Part shown: piece after piece, positions 54,874-64,000 of the stretch
How the letters are laid out: the number at the start of each line of letters is the position of its first letter
Numbering within the stretch: the first letter of the stretch is position 1
The notes under the pieces: model-generated
Seen by the model: only the letters and a program-made list of their open reading frames with translations
Told to the model about the DNA's origin: nothing
The model's database searches: none
Assembly (NCBI GenBank): GCA_018340375.1
Contig: JAFFJZ010000046.1
Span: forward strand, 496,001 to 560,000
Source of the DNA: Gonatopus flavifemur
Taxonomy: Eukaryota > Arthropoda > Insecta > Hymenoptera > Dryinidae
Length of the DNA: 64,000 nucleotides
Direction of reading: 5' to 3'
Position numbers and translations under genes: made by a program

Positions 54874-55478
54874 GGTCTCACTGTGAGAAGAGGTTCATCA
54901 AAATTTCGAAAACAGTTTTGTGATTTTTTACAGAAACGCCCCTCTGAATTTTCAGAAAGAATTCACTCAATCTTTCAAACATAATTCTGGGGTTCCAGAG
55001 AGGGTTCTATAAACCCAGTAAACTTATCCCCGATATTCAGTGAAAACATTTCTTGAAAATTCATTCCCAAGTCTACAATTTTCAGGGTTGCAAAAAACCC
55101 GACCCACCTGGGTTTTTCTGGGTTTTATTCAGTTTTACTGGGTTTTTTTTGAGTTTTATGAAATTCATTCAGATTGATTGCGTCGCAACGATTACACCAT
55201 CAGAAAAATTCTTGAATTTGATACGGAATTCCTTATGAAATGTCACATTTCCACATGAAACTGAATCATAGTTCATACATTCAATGTTAGTGATGAAATT
55301 CCAAAATTTATCACTGAAATTCAACATTTATTTATTAAATTCCACAAATATGTTTATGTTATTGGAATTAAGGGAAAAAATTGATAAATGATCCATTTTC
55401 CAAATGATCATATTTATCTATCAGTTCATTATCGATTTCTCAAAAAATGGTCCACACACGGAATTCGATTAACCATTA
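54874..55478. other. No gene recognised
   Basis: AT-rich sequence containing a GGGTTTTTCTGGGTTTTATT-like short repetition around 55108-55160. No coding region or terminus identified. Confidence 0.4.
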
Positions 55479-55536
55479 CATGGAGAGAAGAGGATGGTAA
55501 TATTTACCATGCTGATGGAATTCTCTTCTCTCCGTG
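55479..55536. mobile_element. 58-bp hairpin with CAYGGAGAGAAGAG ends and TA flanks
   Basis: CATGGAGAGAAGAGGATGG at the left is inverted as the end reading CACGGAGAGAAGAGAATTCC in reverse, with ATGGTAAATATTTACCAT-type pairing inside. TA flanks both sides. It is a minimal relative of the CACGGAGAA elements. Confidence 0.78.
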
Positions 55537-55695
55537 TACTTCAATTACTTGATGGATAATTTCTTCAAATCCATTATTTGAGTAATGAGCAATCAAATTC
55601 CGTATATTGCCCAGTTTTTGAGGAATAAATAATGAACGGATAGATAAATATGATTATTCGGGAATGGATGATATATAGTATGTATGTTAATTATA

Positions 55696-56983
55696 TATTG
55701 GGTTGGCAACTAAGTAATTGCGGATTTTTGTTAGAGAATCAAAGACACTTTTTTCATGGAACTAAATAACTTTATTCTGTAATGTATTGCCCATCTTGAT
55801 CAATGACCTTTTGCGATCTTTCAGGCAGCATCATAATCCCACGTTCATAAAACTTTTGGTTTGTATTAGCAAAAAACTGAATCAGGTACGATTTGACATC
55901 ATCATCATTACTGAAATTTTTACCATTCAAGGAGTTTTGGAAAGATCAAAACAAAAAGTAATCAGATGGTGCAAGGTTGGGACTATACGGTGGATGTGGC
56001 GAAACATCCCAACCAAGCTCCAATCATTTTTGCCGAATGACCAAAGATGTGTGTGGCCTTGCATTGTCATGATGGAATACAACAACTTTCCGATTTGTCA
56101 ATTCGGGCCGCTTTTCTTCAACTGCATTGTTTAATTTCGTTAGTTGTTCAATGTAGACATCAGAATTGATCGTTCGGTTGGGTGGTAAGAGTTCGAAGTA
56201 GACAATTCCTTTGTAATCCCACCAAACTGATAACAAAACCTTCTTTTGATGAATATCAGCTTGTGCTGTTGTTCGAGTTAATTCACCTGGCCTGCTCCAC
56301 GATCTTTTCCGCTTGATATTGTTGTACACAACCCATTTTTCATCGCCAGTTATCAGTCGTTTTGAAAATGGATCATTTTCATCACGTTCCTTTAGCGAAT
56401 CGCAGATGTTAATGCGTGGCGTTAAATGCGTTTCTTTCAGTTCGTGAGAAACTCATGTATCGAGTTTTTGAACATAGCCAAGTTGTTTTAAGTGATTCTC
56501 AATGCATGTATGTGATACATGAAGTTTCTCTGCAATCTCACGTGTTGTGCTGTGAGGATCCTAGTCGATTATTGCTTTGATTAGGGCGTCATCAACGTCA
56601 ACTGGACGATCAGAGCGTTTTTCATCTCTGAGTGAAAAATCACCAGAACGAAATTTGGCAAACCAATTTTGACACTGCCGTTCTTTTAAGGCTTCGTCAC
56701 CATGAACAGCACATAACTTTTTATGAGCTTGCGATACGTTTTTGCCTTTGCGGAAATAAAAAAGCAAAATATGACGAAAATGTTCCTTTTGATTTTCCAT
56801 TTTTCAACGAACGCCGAACGAAAACTACGCAAACGATCAAAAAACTTTTTTACCGATTGACAGCTGAATTGCCAACTATCAGATAACAAGATGTGTTCTA
56901 CATTTGTACCACGTCTGCAAACCCAAAAATTCAACTGACACCATCTATGAGTGAAATCCGCAATCACTTAGTTGCCAACCTGA
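55696..56983 (-). mobile_element. Mariner element of the mellifera type, TA-flanked, 1,288 bp
   Basis: The left terminus TTGGGTTGGCAACTAAGTAA and the right, reversed, TCAGGTTGGCAACTAAGTGA are inverted copies, followed by TTGCGG in both. TA flanks each end (55694-55695, 56984-56985). GGTTGGCAACTAAGTAATTG termini are familiar from mellifera-subfamily mariners of Hymenoptera. Confidence 0.95.
55773..56800 (-). pseudogene. Mellifera-type mariner transposase, multiply broken, third aspartate replaced
   Basis: ATG at 56800 starts MENQKEHFRHILLFYFRKGK and the helix-turn-helix region with RQCQNWFAKFRSGDFSLRDE. A stop at 56561-56563 and later frame changes follow. The segment 56329-56024 contains RKRSWSRPGELTRTTAQADI, VLLSVWWDYKGIVYFELLPP and VVFHHDNARPHTSL (second Asp). 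Below it the minus strand reads PHPPYSPNLAPSDYF, so the third catalytic residue of the D34D triad is Asn instead of Asp. The C-terminus MMLPERSQKVIDQDGQYIT ends at TAA 55773-55775. Dead both by nonsense and by the active-site change. Confidence 0.92.
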
Positions 56984-58340
56984 TATTTTTAAAAAATCGA
57001 AATTTCTTTCTTGCCGATCTTTGCTTGTACGAAATTAGACTGGATATATTTGATAGTTCGGAAAAAATATTCACTATTCTCACACGATCAATAAACAGCA
57101 GAAAATGCAGCAAACAAAGATAAAGCAATTCACATTGCTAATTTTTATTGTTTTCTGAAAGTTCGGTAGAGCAGGGCCATACATTTTGGTTTGCAAAGGT
57201 GGGTACAAATTTGGGGATTCGAACCGTCGAGAACCCTTTGTTGGAAAAAGAAATTATGAACTGAAAAGTACCAATAATAAGTACTTTTTTGAAAAGATTT
57301 GCATAAAACCATTTTGATTTGTGATAATTGTTTCAATTCCATTCCAAAGAAAATTCACCTAATGTCCCGAGTGAGAATCCAGGAGTGAACGAAGTGGGTA
57401 TCGTAACAAATGAAGCGTGGAAATGTTCCAATCCCCCCTCGAATCACACCTAGATGACTATTCGTTACGTTTTCGTCGCGGTCCAACACTTCATTTTCAC
57501 CGGAGGTACATTATCTTTTCAACATAGAAACGATTGGGCACAAAAAAATCAATGACAGTGAATTATCACCGAGGGCGTATCCAGGGGGGGGGTCCAGGGA
57601 TCCGGACCCCCCCAAGTTTATATTTCATATATATATATATATATATCAACTACCGGTCAAAGAACCAAATCCACTCCTCTAAAGAGAAAGAGCCTTACAA
57701 ATTTTCACACTTCAACCAAGAATCATCAACATGGATCGTACGGAATAATACAACCAAGCATTCGGAAAGATATTCTTTCCGCAAGAAAGTGCTGTACTGA
57801 ATATCTTCACGAAAACCGAAATCCCTATCAGAAATTGGTAACATACTGTAGAAATCTATGAAATTTTCAGAGTGAGATTGCACTCTTTAGCCAGCCCAAA
57901 GTGTGCTTGTCAAATTTTTAGGTGAAATGTTCACTCTGTCAGAGTAGTAGTCCAAAGTTTTAGGTTCAAAGCTCTCAACCATTCCAATTGTGGAATGAAT
58001 TTTCGACTCCAAAAGAATGAGTTCACTCGAAACGAGTGAAAATCCCATTCAAGTCGGACAAACTCACTTCTGAAATTTAGTGGAGTCAAACGTGTGGTTT
58101 TCCAGTCTTCCAGATTCAGAGAGTAGATGAGAGATTTGGAAGTAATTCAAAAATTCATATTTTGTTCTTCGAATTGGTTTTTGGATTTTCCCCACCATAG
58201 TTTTTCACTGAATTATGCAATTTTGTGGAATTCTTCCCCTTTTAATGAATAAATTGAAATATTTGACCAGCAATGAATACCCAGATACCCCAGTAACTGA
58301 GGATTCGTACAGCATGCTTAGAATTTTCATAATACATGAA
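56984..58340. other. No gene recognised; G/C-run hairpin and (AT)n tract
   Basis: At 57570-57620 GGCGTATCCAGGGGGGGGGT is followed by CCGGACCCCCCC, which can fold on itself and also offers a G-run. An AT run follows at 57628-57648. The GGGCGTATCCAGGGGG wording is a familiar dispersed insect repeat, but without termini I only note it. Other frames are short; one at 57145-57342 (minus) has no known family. Confidence 0.5.
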
Positions 58341-58820
58341 CAGTAGGGTGGGTCGAAAAAAGTCAAAATTTTTTTTCCGGAATGCTTGAGTGCGGGAAAG
58401 TTGTCTTCTGTCATGAGAAAAAAAATGACATCAGAAAAATCGAAATCGGTCAACATCTTCCGTTCGCGCATCGTACTCAAAGTTTATGAAGAAATGATAA
58501 AATCACGATATTTTCGTAAATTTTCAAATTGAACTAAGACTTCTAAAATGGACACGCTCTAGTCTTTTATGCTTGTTTTATGTGGTGATTAACCGAAATA
58601 AATTAAATTTAGATCAATATTCTAATTTTTTCCGTTCGCGCAACGTATTAGAAAAAACAGAAATTTCTCAATATTTTGCAATTTCCGCTGTGCAACTCTT
58701 CGTCCGTTTCGCCAGAAAAAAACGACCCAGAACTCACCACGAGGAGGTGGTTGCACTTCGAGTTCCACCCACACCCTACCCAACCAACCATCCAATTCTC
58801 GGGTGTGGTATTCACATGAT

Positions 58821-58890
58821 ACACTCAAAAAACGGTTTGGTTAGGTCAACCGACCGTTCGGTGGGCCCCGCCAAACTGTTTTTAGAGTGT
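58821..58890. mobile_element. 70-bp foldback MITE inside the 3.67-kb element
   Basis: ACACTCAAAAAACGGTTTGG at the left is inverted as CCAAACTGTTTTTAGAGTGT at the right. It sits just inside the left terminal repeat and has no partner at the right arm, so it inserted separately. Confidence 0.8.
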
Positions 58891-58940
58891 ATGTATACAA
58901 TGTTTTCCCATTGATTAGGATTCAGTGGCTCACAGTTTTT

Positions 58941-61242
58941 TCACTCTTCCTTTTGTATACTTCCGACACATTTGAAGTCTGATTTTTGAGAGGAATTGGG
59001 CATAATCGATCCGGACATTAGTGTTGATCGAATGTAACCGTCTCTAGCTCCACGTCCACATACTTCATTTGAGGCTTCTGTCACAAGTTTAACACAGCTC
59101 TCGACAGCCTGGGTGTCACAGGGAAACTTTTGTATGCCTTCGATGGACTCAGAATGGATGAGTGGTTTAATATCATCTTCACATAGGTCCCGCAGCATTG
59201 GGTGAGGATCCACCATACAAGAATTCCAATCAATCATTCCAGTGTAATCGGGAGCTTGGGAGTTTACTTTCGGCGGCACGAAATTCCTAACAGTTTTCTT
59301 CTTAGGAACGGTTTGTCTTGCTTTGAAGATTCTCCTGTATCCAAGCTCCCGAATGTGTTTCCTTTTATCGACAATCATTGCCAACAGAACATTCTCTGGG
59401 TGTGCAAAGAACGCATTTCGTTCAATTACTGGATTGATCACTTGAAGTAAGTCGTCAGATAAATACCGTGATGTTTGGATTGCTTGGAAAACATGTCTGG
59501 TCCGTCAGTGGAATATTTGCTCTGTTTTATGGCAAACCACACGGGCATGTATGATTTTAAGATGAAGATGACTATTTGTTTCAAGTTTTCGGATGGAGCT
59601 GATGAACTTATGTACAATCTAAGTACTCTGTTGGCCGCAGTAAGCCATCTAGAATGGGACAAAGGACCAGGGTCCCGAATTGCGAAGTCTTCTGGACAAT
59701 GTCCCGAGCTGATTGCATTTGAAACGTCCAACAAATACTGCTGGTCTTTGCTCAGCGTATTCCTGTCTATATCAGGAATCAAACGATCTATGGGTTCATA
59801 ATCAGCCACAGGGAGTTTTTCACAGCAAGTGGGGAGCTGCTCGATTGGTCCAGTAAAAGATTTAGGCCCTGGAGTCTGACCGTCAATACGTTGAAAAAGG
59901 TGGCGCAAAGGAAGTTCTTCAAAATGCAGGAGGCATTTACTCCACTGTAGTGGGCGTCCTACATACAGTTCTAGTCAGTGGATGACACCATTCCTCCAGC
60001 CAGTGTTAGTTACAGTGCCATCACACCCGATTACTCCTAGTTTTTCCAGTGATATTGACAGTTCAGACAAACGAGAAATAATGCTACGAGTTATCTTGGC
60101 TGAAGAACTCGAGGAAGGAGATATATGTCCAATATTGATCCAGGTTCCTGAATAAGAGAATAGTGTTCTTCTTTGATATTCCTGCGAAATTGCTTGGCAT
60201 TCAATTTTTCGACAAACAAAGTATCGTCTTTTCGACCGTCAAAGAAAAGACCCCAACTTCCCTCAGGAGGTGTGAATTGACTCTTCAAATCATTTCTGAC
60301 ACGACTCTTGTCTCTTCTGATTTTACATTTGTCAACCACATTAGAATAATCTGTGTCGGTTATCATTCCAACGTGTTGCAGAACACTTGACGCTATGGCA
60401 GCTGTTGCCCGATCAGAAACTCCAAACCGATCACTGTTCAATGCTGTTGCGCTAAGTTTGATCCTCACCTGAGAATGGGGTTTTTTAGTCGATGTACTTG
60501 GTTTATATTCATCCTCCGAGACTTCAGGAGAACTGTGTTCATCAATTTCCGAGTAATCGCTAACTCCTATTTCAGAAACTTTTCCGCCAATCAGTGCTCG
60601 CTGAAGTCTGCGAGATTTCCGCTTGGCCTTCTGGGTGATTTTTTTGGTAACTATCTTGTCTACGGATCCTATTCTTCCCAAACCGTGATTTCTTTGAAGA
60701 AACATGAACCTTGACTCAAGAGCAGGGATTTTCTCCATTCTTTCACATGAGCAATCAATTAGAATTGCACATTGCAATGCATCTGGTGTTCTCTTGCATG
60801 TACAGTTCACCGTAATAAGGCATTTGCAAGCAGCGATGTCAAAAAGTGAAGTAGCTTCAAGTTTAAAGTTCTTTAATCTTGCTTGGAATGAAGTCCTATC
60901 TCTATCACGTCTGTATGATTTTCTCATTCTATAATAGGAATGGTGATGAACCTTGATAAAATCTACAATTCGGCAATTAGACAACGTAGGAATAGATGCT
61001 TTATCATATAAAAATTTCATTTGATTCGCTACTGTAGTGGCTACTTCAGAAAAACTGACATTCTTGTTGTTTGTTTCGAGAGACAACTTGTATCTCTCTC
61101 CAAAACAGCATCGGAGAACACATTCATATGTTGGGAGTTTGTTAGGGAGGAAACTTCTTGGGTGACCAAATATAAGGCAGTCAAACTCTTTTTTAGAGTC
61201 GGCAATCACACTCCTAGTGAGTATAGTTTGTGACACATTCAT
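58941..61242 (-). pseudogene. Orphan-family DDE-type transposase of the 3.67-kb element, two frameshifts and one stop
   Basis: The ATG at 61242 (MNVSQTILTRS) is preferred over an upstream GTG. Segment A to about 60137 shows FDCLIFGHPRSFLPNKLP, SLFDIAACKCLITVNCTCKR, SCERMEKIPALESRFMFLQR, LQHVGMITDTDYSNVVD and GLFFDGRKDDTLFVE (presumed first Asp), then EEHYSLIQEPGS. A one-base-type frameshift near 60137 leads into IGHISP and GVIGCDGTVTNTG (second Asp) and a TGA at 59975-59977. Next are FEELPLRHLFQRIDGQ, LSKDQQYLLDVSNAISSGHC and SHSRWLTAANRVLRLYISSS. A frameshift near 59495 precedes NPVIERNAFFAHPENVLLAM (presumed Glu block) and RELGYRRIFKAR. These blocks recur in many arthropod genomes in proteins I know only as uncharacterised. 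The catalytic roles are inferred from position and invariance. Confidence 0.72.
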
Positions 61243-62012
61243 CGTTAGATAATGTTGTGGGGATGAACAAAACAATGCACAGCACCGACACACACGGCAC
61301 ACACAATGTCAAAGCCTTTAGCAGGAGTGAAAGACCAGCTATGATTATTGAATTATGTTACCTGATAATCTATTTGGAGGTTGAATTCACGAAAGAATAT
61401 ACGATGATTTTGAACACAACTGGATATGATACTTTCGTCTCACACTTTGCAAACAAAATATGCTCATGGTAATAGAACAGTGAAATATGAAAATCTCAGA
61501 GTTTGTCTTGTATTCGGTTAGAAATTCGTTTGGATAACCGATTCAAACTTAATGTAAATACCACACCCGAGAATTGGATGTTGGTTGGGTAGAGTGTGGG
61601 TGAAACTCAGAGTGCAACCGCTTCCTCGTGGCGAGTTCAGGGTCGTTTTTTTTTGTAAAACGGCCGAACAGTTACACCGCGGAAATTGCAAAATATTGAG
61701 AAATTTCCGTTTTTTCTCATACGTTGCGCGAACGGCAAAAATCAGAATATTGATCTAATTACCACATAAAACAAGCATAAAAGACTAGAGCGTGTCCATC
61801 TTAGAAGTCCTAGTTCAACTCGAACATTTACGAAAATATCGTGAGTCCATCATTTTTTCATAAACTTTGAGTACGATGCGCGAACGGGAGATGTTGACCG
61901 ATTTCGATTTTCCTGACGTCATTTTCCTTCTCATGACATAAGGCAACTTTCTCGCACTCAAGCGTTCCGGAAAAAAAAATCTTGACTTCTTTCGACCCAC
62001 CCTATTGCTCAC

Positions 62013-63088
62013 GTCGTATAATGCAACAACTAACACCAAATGTACCTGTTGAATTTCAACGAAAAAAATTTGACCTGAAAAACTTGTCTCAATGGAAGGC
62101 AACACAATTTCGTTTTCCACTGTTGTATTGTAGGCCGGTTGTCTTGAAAAATATTTTGCCGAGTGAGCACTGCGGTGTACATAGAGAACATGTAGTGGCG
62201 CGTGCGTGAAGAGAGGACGGATGAAAGAGAGCGTGAAGTATGCGTGTGATCGAGACTGGCACGAGGAATGCGGGGATATTTGTTAACATTATATATATAA
62301 TAAAGATACTTGAATTCCAACTCTTGCTTGTGAAGCATCAACCTCTAAACCCTTCCTCCTCAAGACGTTACAGGCACTATAAACATTCCCTACTTTTGTT
62401 TGTAGCTTGTCGTATTTTACACAATAAAACATTAATGATTACTCACGATGATTATGCCAAATATTCATTGCGAACATTTTTTTCATCATCACCCCGTATC
62501 TATGGTCAAGATTGTCAAGTCTGAAGTTAGCACAATCTCATCCATATAAGTGATGATGTGAGAAACTCAAATCTACCATTAAGTGATCAATCTGCTTTAT
62601 GGGGTGAGAGTTTTATCGGTACATTCAAGAAACTTGTCAAATCGCCAAATAAACCATTACCACGAATTGTTAATCGGCTATCAGAGCTTGAAAGGGGAGG
62701 AAAATTGGAAATAAAAAGAAGAACCACAATAAACAATTGTGTCATGCCAAAAAAATCCAAAATATGAGTCCATTCTGGACAAGAATATATTGTTTTGGAT
62801 AAAATCCAAATTAATGGTTTGACTATAAAGTCAGTAAAACCTGACAATCTAATTCAACTGAGAAAAAGCACAATATTTTTGGTGAACAAAATTTTAGTGA
62901 CAAAGGGACACAATTTTGAAACTTTTGAAGAAAATGACATCTTCGTATTAGGCACTGGAACGCTAACCCCTAACAATGTTTTTGATCATCCAACTCCGTC
63001 GATTGAGCTTGGAGTTGCAGTCGGGACTGAATTTCCAACAACAGAACAAGTCATATCCATAGGAAAAATACAGTGCAAGCGTAAGTGA
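62013..63088 (+). pseudogene. C-terminal part of a CACTA-like transposase-domain protein, interrupted by a solo LTR
   Basis: The frame opens with LTPNVPVEFQRKKFDLKNLS and QWKATQFRFPLLYCRPVVLK, is cut by a 202-bp insertion at 62171, and resumes with HYKHSLLLFVACRILHNKTL and DDYAKYSLRTFF, RIYGQDC. After stops at 62522-62524 and 62528-62530 the same frame reads HNLIHISDDVRNS, LWGESFIGTFKKLVKSPNKP and LPRIVNRLSELE. TGA near 62765 is followed by VLDKIQINGLTIKSV and a further 100 codons. The WKATE/FR-FLLY, R-I-L, YA, N-x-H-x-L-H-x-S-D-D-V and FE-x-x-LKKLVR order is that of transposase-domain proteins with En/Spm-like affinity. The catalytic half is missing, presumably lost or displaced at the junction with the element ending at 62007. 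Confidence 0.68.
62171..62372. mobile_element. 202-bp solo LTR, copia-like, with 5-bp duplication
   Basis: The insert begins TGCGGTGTACATAG and ends CTCAAGACGTTACA (TG...CA), has an AATAAAGATACTTG polyadenylation-like segment at 62299, and is flanked by AGCAC (62166-62170) and GGCAC (62373-62377), a 5-bp duplication with one change. Removing it with one duplicate rejoins the coding frame of the host transposase exactly. Short size, a 5-bp duplication and GTTACA end suggest Ty1/copia. Confidence 0.75.
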
Positions 63089-64000
63089 TTGGAAATGCAT
63101 AATGAATACTATGCAATTTCCTTATCACATTGACATCACTACTGTATTATTATGTACTGTGTATCAAGTGTTGTGCTATTTAATTTCTAATTCTGAAAAT
63201 TACGTGAAAAAAACATAAAAACATCCACTCAATTTCAACACCTGAGAATAAAAACATTCATGCAAAAAATCATCGTCCATTATCTACAGAATTTATAGAA
63301 ATTTTAATCCATTTGCACATGTGACGAGTACGTATTTATCGATTATAAATACTTCTTCATTTTCTATGTTCAAACTTCGCATAAGTTTCTTCAACGCACA
63401 ACGACGTAACGTCAGTTACCATCGGATGGCGCTGTGCATTCCGTGGATAAGTGAAAGAAACAGAATATAAACTTATAGCCTCTATCACAATCTGACTAAC
63501 GCTGACGTATCGTTTGAAAATAGTCAAGCATTTGAGCGTATTCATTGGTCATTTCAAATAAACCCAAATCCTGACGGTGCCACTACGACGATTAATTTTC
63601 GACGATTTTTATTGGATTCGCCATTTTGAGACGCCCTCAATCAGCCATCATTCTCCATAATATACTCTGAAATGAGTTAGAGAAGGTTCTATTCTATCAC
63701 AAGGATTCTAATAAATCAACTTCATCAAGCTTAAGAATAATAACAACCGGATTAAAACGTAAAAACGAAGATATTCAGAAGTCAATCGTCAAATGTGAGT
63801 ACTATTACTTGGTATCGAAACCTTTTAATTCAAAACAATCATTCCTAACCTCATATGAATGATTCATATCCAAGAGTTTTGAGTTGATTCTCACCTAACC
63901 TCAACAATTATTCTCACTAGAATCGAAACTTTCTACACGTTAATCAAAAGTTGACACTTGATTAGAATTCCTCAGTTTTCGGATAAATTTCGTAGGGTGA
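63089..64000. other. No gene recognised
   Basis: AT-rich sequence to the window end. Short frames on both strands have no known family, and I see no repeats or termini. Confidence 0.45.

Larger units (their letters stand above)
58341..62007 (-). mobile_element. 3.67-kb DNA transposon with ~470-bp inverted termini (TAGGGTGGGTCG) and orphan transposase
   Basis: The left arm (58341 to about 58816) and right arm (about 61555 to 62007) are inverted copies: AGTAGGGTGGGTCGAAAAAA at the left, AATAGGGTGGGTCGAAAGAA reversed from the right, with further landmarks CGTTCGCGC(A)ACGTA, TTGCAATTTCCGC and ACCACACCCGAGAATTGG at the inner ends. If TA at 58344-58345 and 62003-62004 is the duplication, the termini begin GGGTGGGTCG; otherwise they begin CA-x-TAGGG. 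The interior holds one broken minus-strand gene. The right end abuts a CACTA-like coding fragment at 62013, so the target was another transposon. Confidence 0.82.

Noticed and set aside
57150..57240. GGGGATTCGAACC, which resembles the reverse of a tRNA T-loop
   Set aside because: No T-stem, anticodon arm or acceptor stem can be drawn around it.
1..64000. Possibility that the window is a viral or polydnavirus-like segment of a parasitoid wasp
   Set aside because: No viral structural or replication genes, no circularisation-type motifs seen; the content is explained by transposons and satellites.

Overview
The window reads as a eukaryotic, almost certainly insect, repeat-rich intergenic region. 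Coding fragments resemble arthropod transposable elements, including two mariners, one of them of the type best known from bees and ants, and a LINE of a kind I associate with wasps and ants. That makes Hymenoptera the most likely source, but this is an inference. The base composition is AT-rich, there are exon-like segments with splice-type borders, and I see no bacterial gene organisation. I cannot identify any intact cellular gene. Practically every coding segment belongs to a mobile element, and nearly all are broken.

Left third (1-21.5 kb). It opens with a Ty3/gypsy Pol fragment. Then come three blocks of a 173-bp satellite, a small TTAA-flanked hairpin element, and a 2.1-kb element with about 770-bp inverted termini (3941-6022) that sits inside the satellite and carries a zinc-motif fragment like the RAG1 N-terminal region. 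Next is a decayed CACTA-like transposase on the minus strand (7726-9805). A minus-strand LINE (9925-18065) follows, split by a second, plus-strand LINE (11898-17062). A decayed orphan gene (18236-21428) is interrupted by a mariner with perfect TA duplications (19452-20745).

Middle (21.5-42.4 kb). Two copies of a 1-kb TTAA-flanked foldback element are present, one of which hosts a third LINE (22292-26564). A Transib/RAG1-core-like transposase starts at 31188 and ends at 39215. It is split by a minus-strand LINE of the same family (32352-36240) and by a 2-kb LTR-type insertion (36517-38479). The LTR-type insertion has a 4-bp duplication, and its removal restores the reading frame. A 42-bp minisatellite and a 121-bp satellite follow.

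Right third (42.4-64 kb). An 8.15-kb element (42461-50615) has near-identical inverted termini of about 1.14 kb around a two-exon transposase-like gene, with a 2.66-kb foldback inserted in its intron. A dense cluster of small foldback elements follows, then a mellifera-type mariner. A 3.67-kb element (58341-62007) carries roughly 470-bp inverted termini and a broken transposase of an arthropod orphan family. The last coding segment is the C-terminal part of another CACTA-like transposase, interrupted by a 202-bp copia-type solo LTR.

Taken together, the genes do not form a pathway. The region is a layered graveyard of transposons whose nesting order can be read from the junctions. The most notable content is a set of DNA transposons with unusually long inverted termini and with RAG1-related or orphan transposase families.
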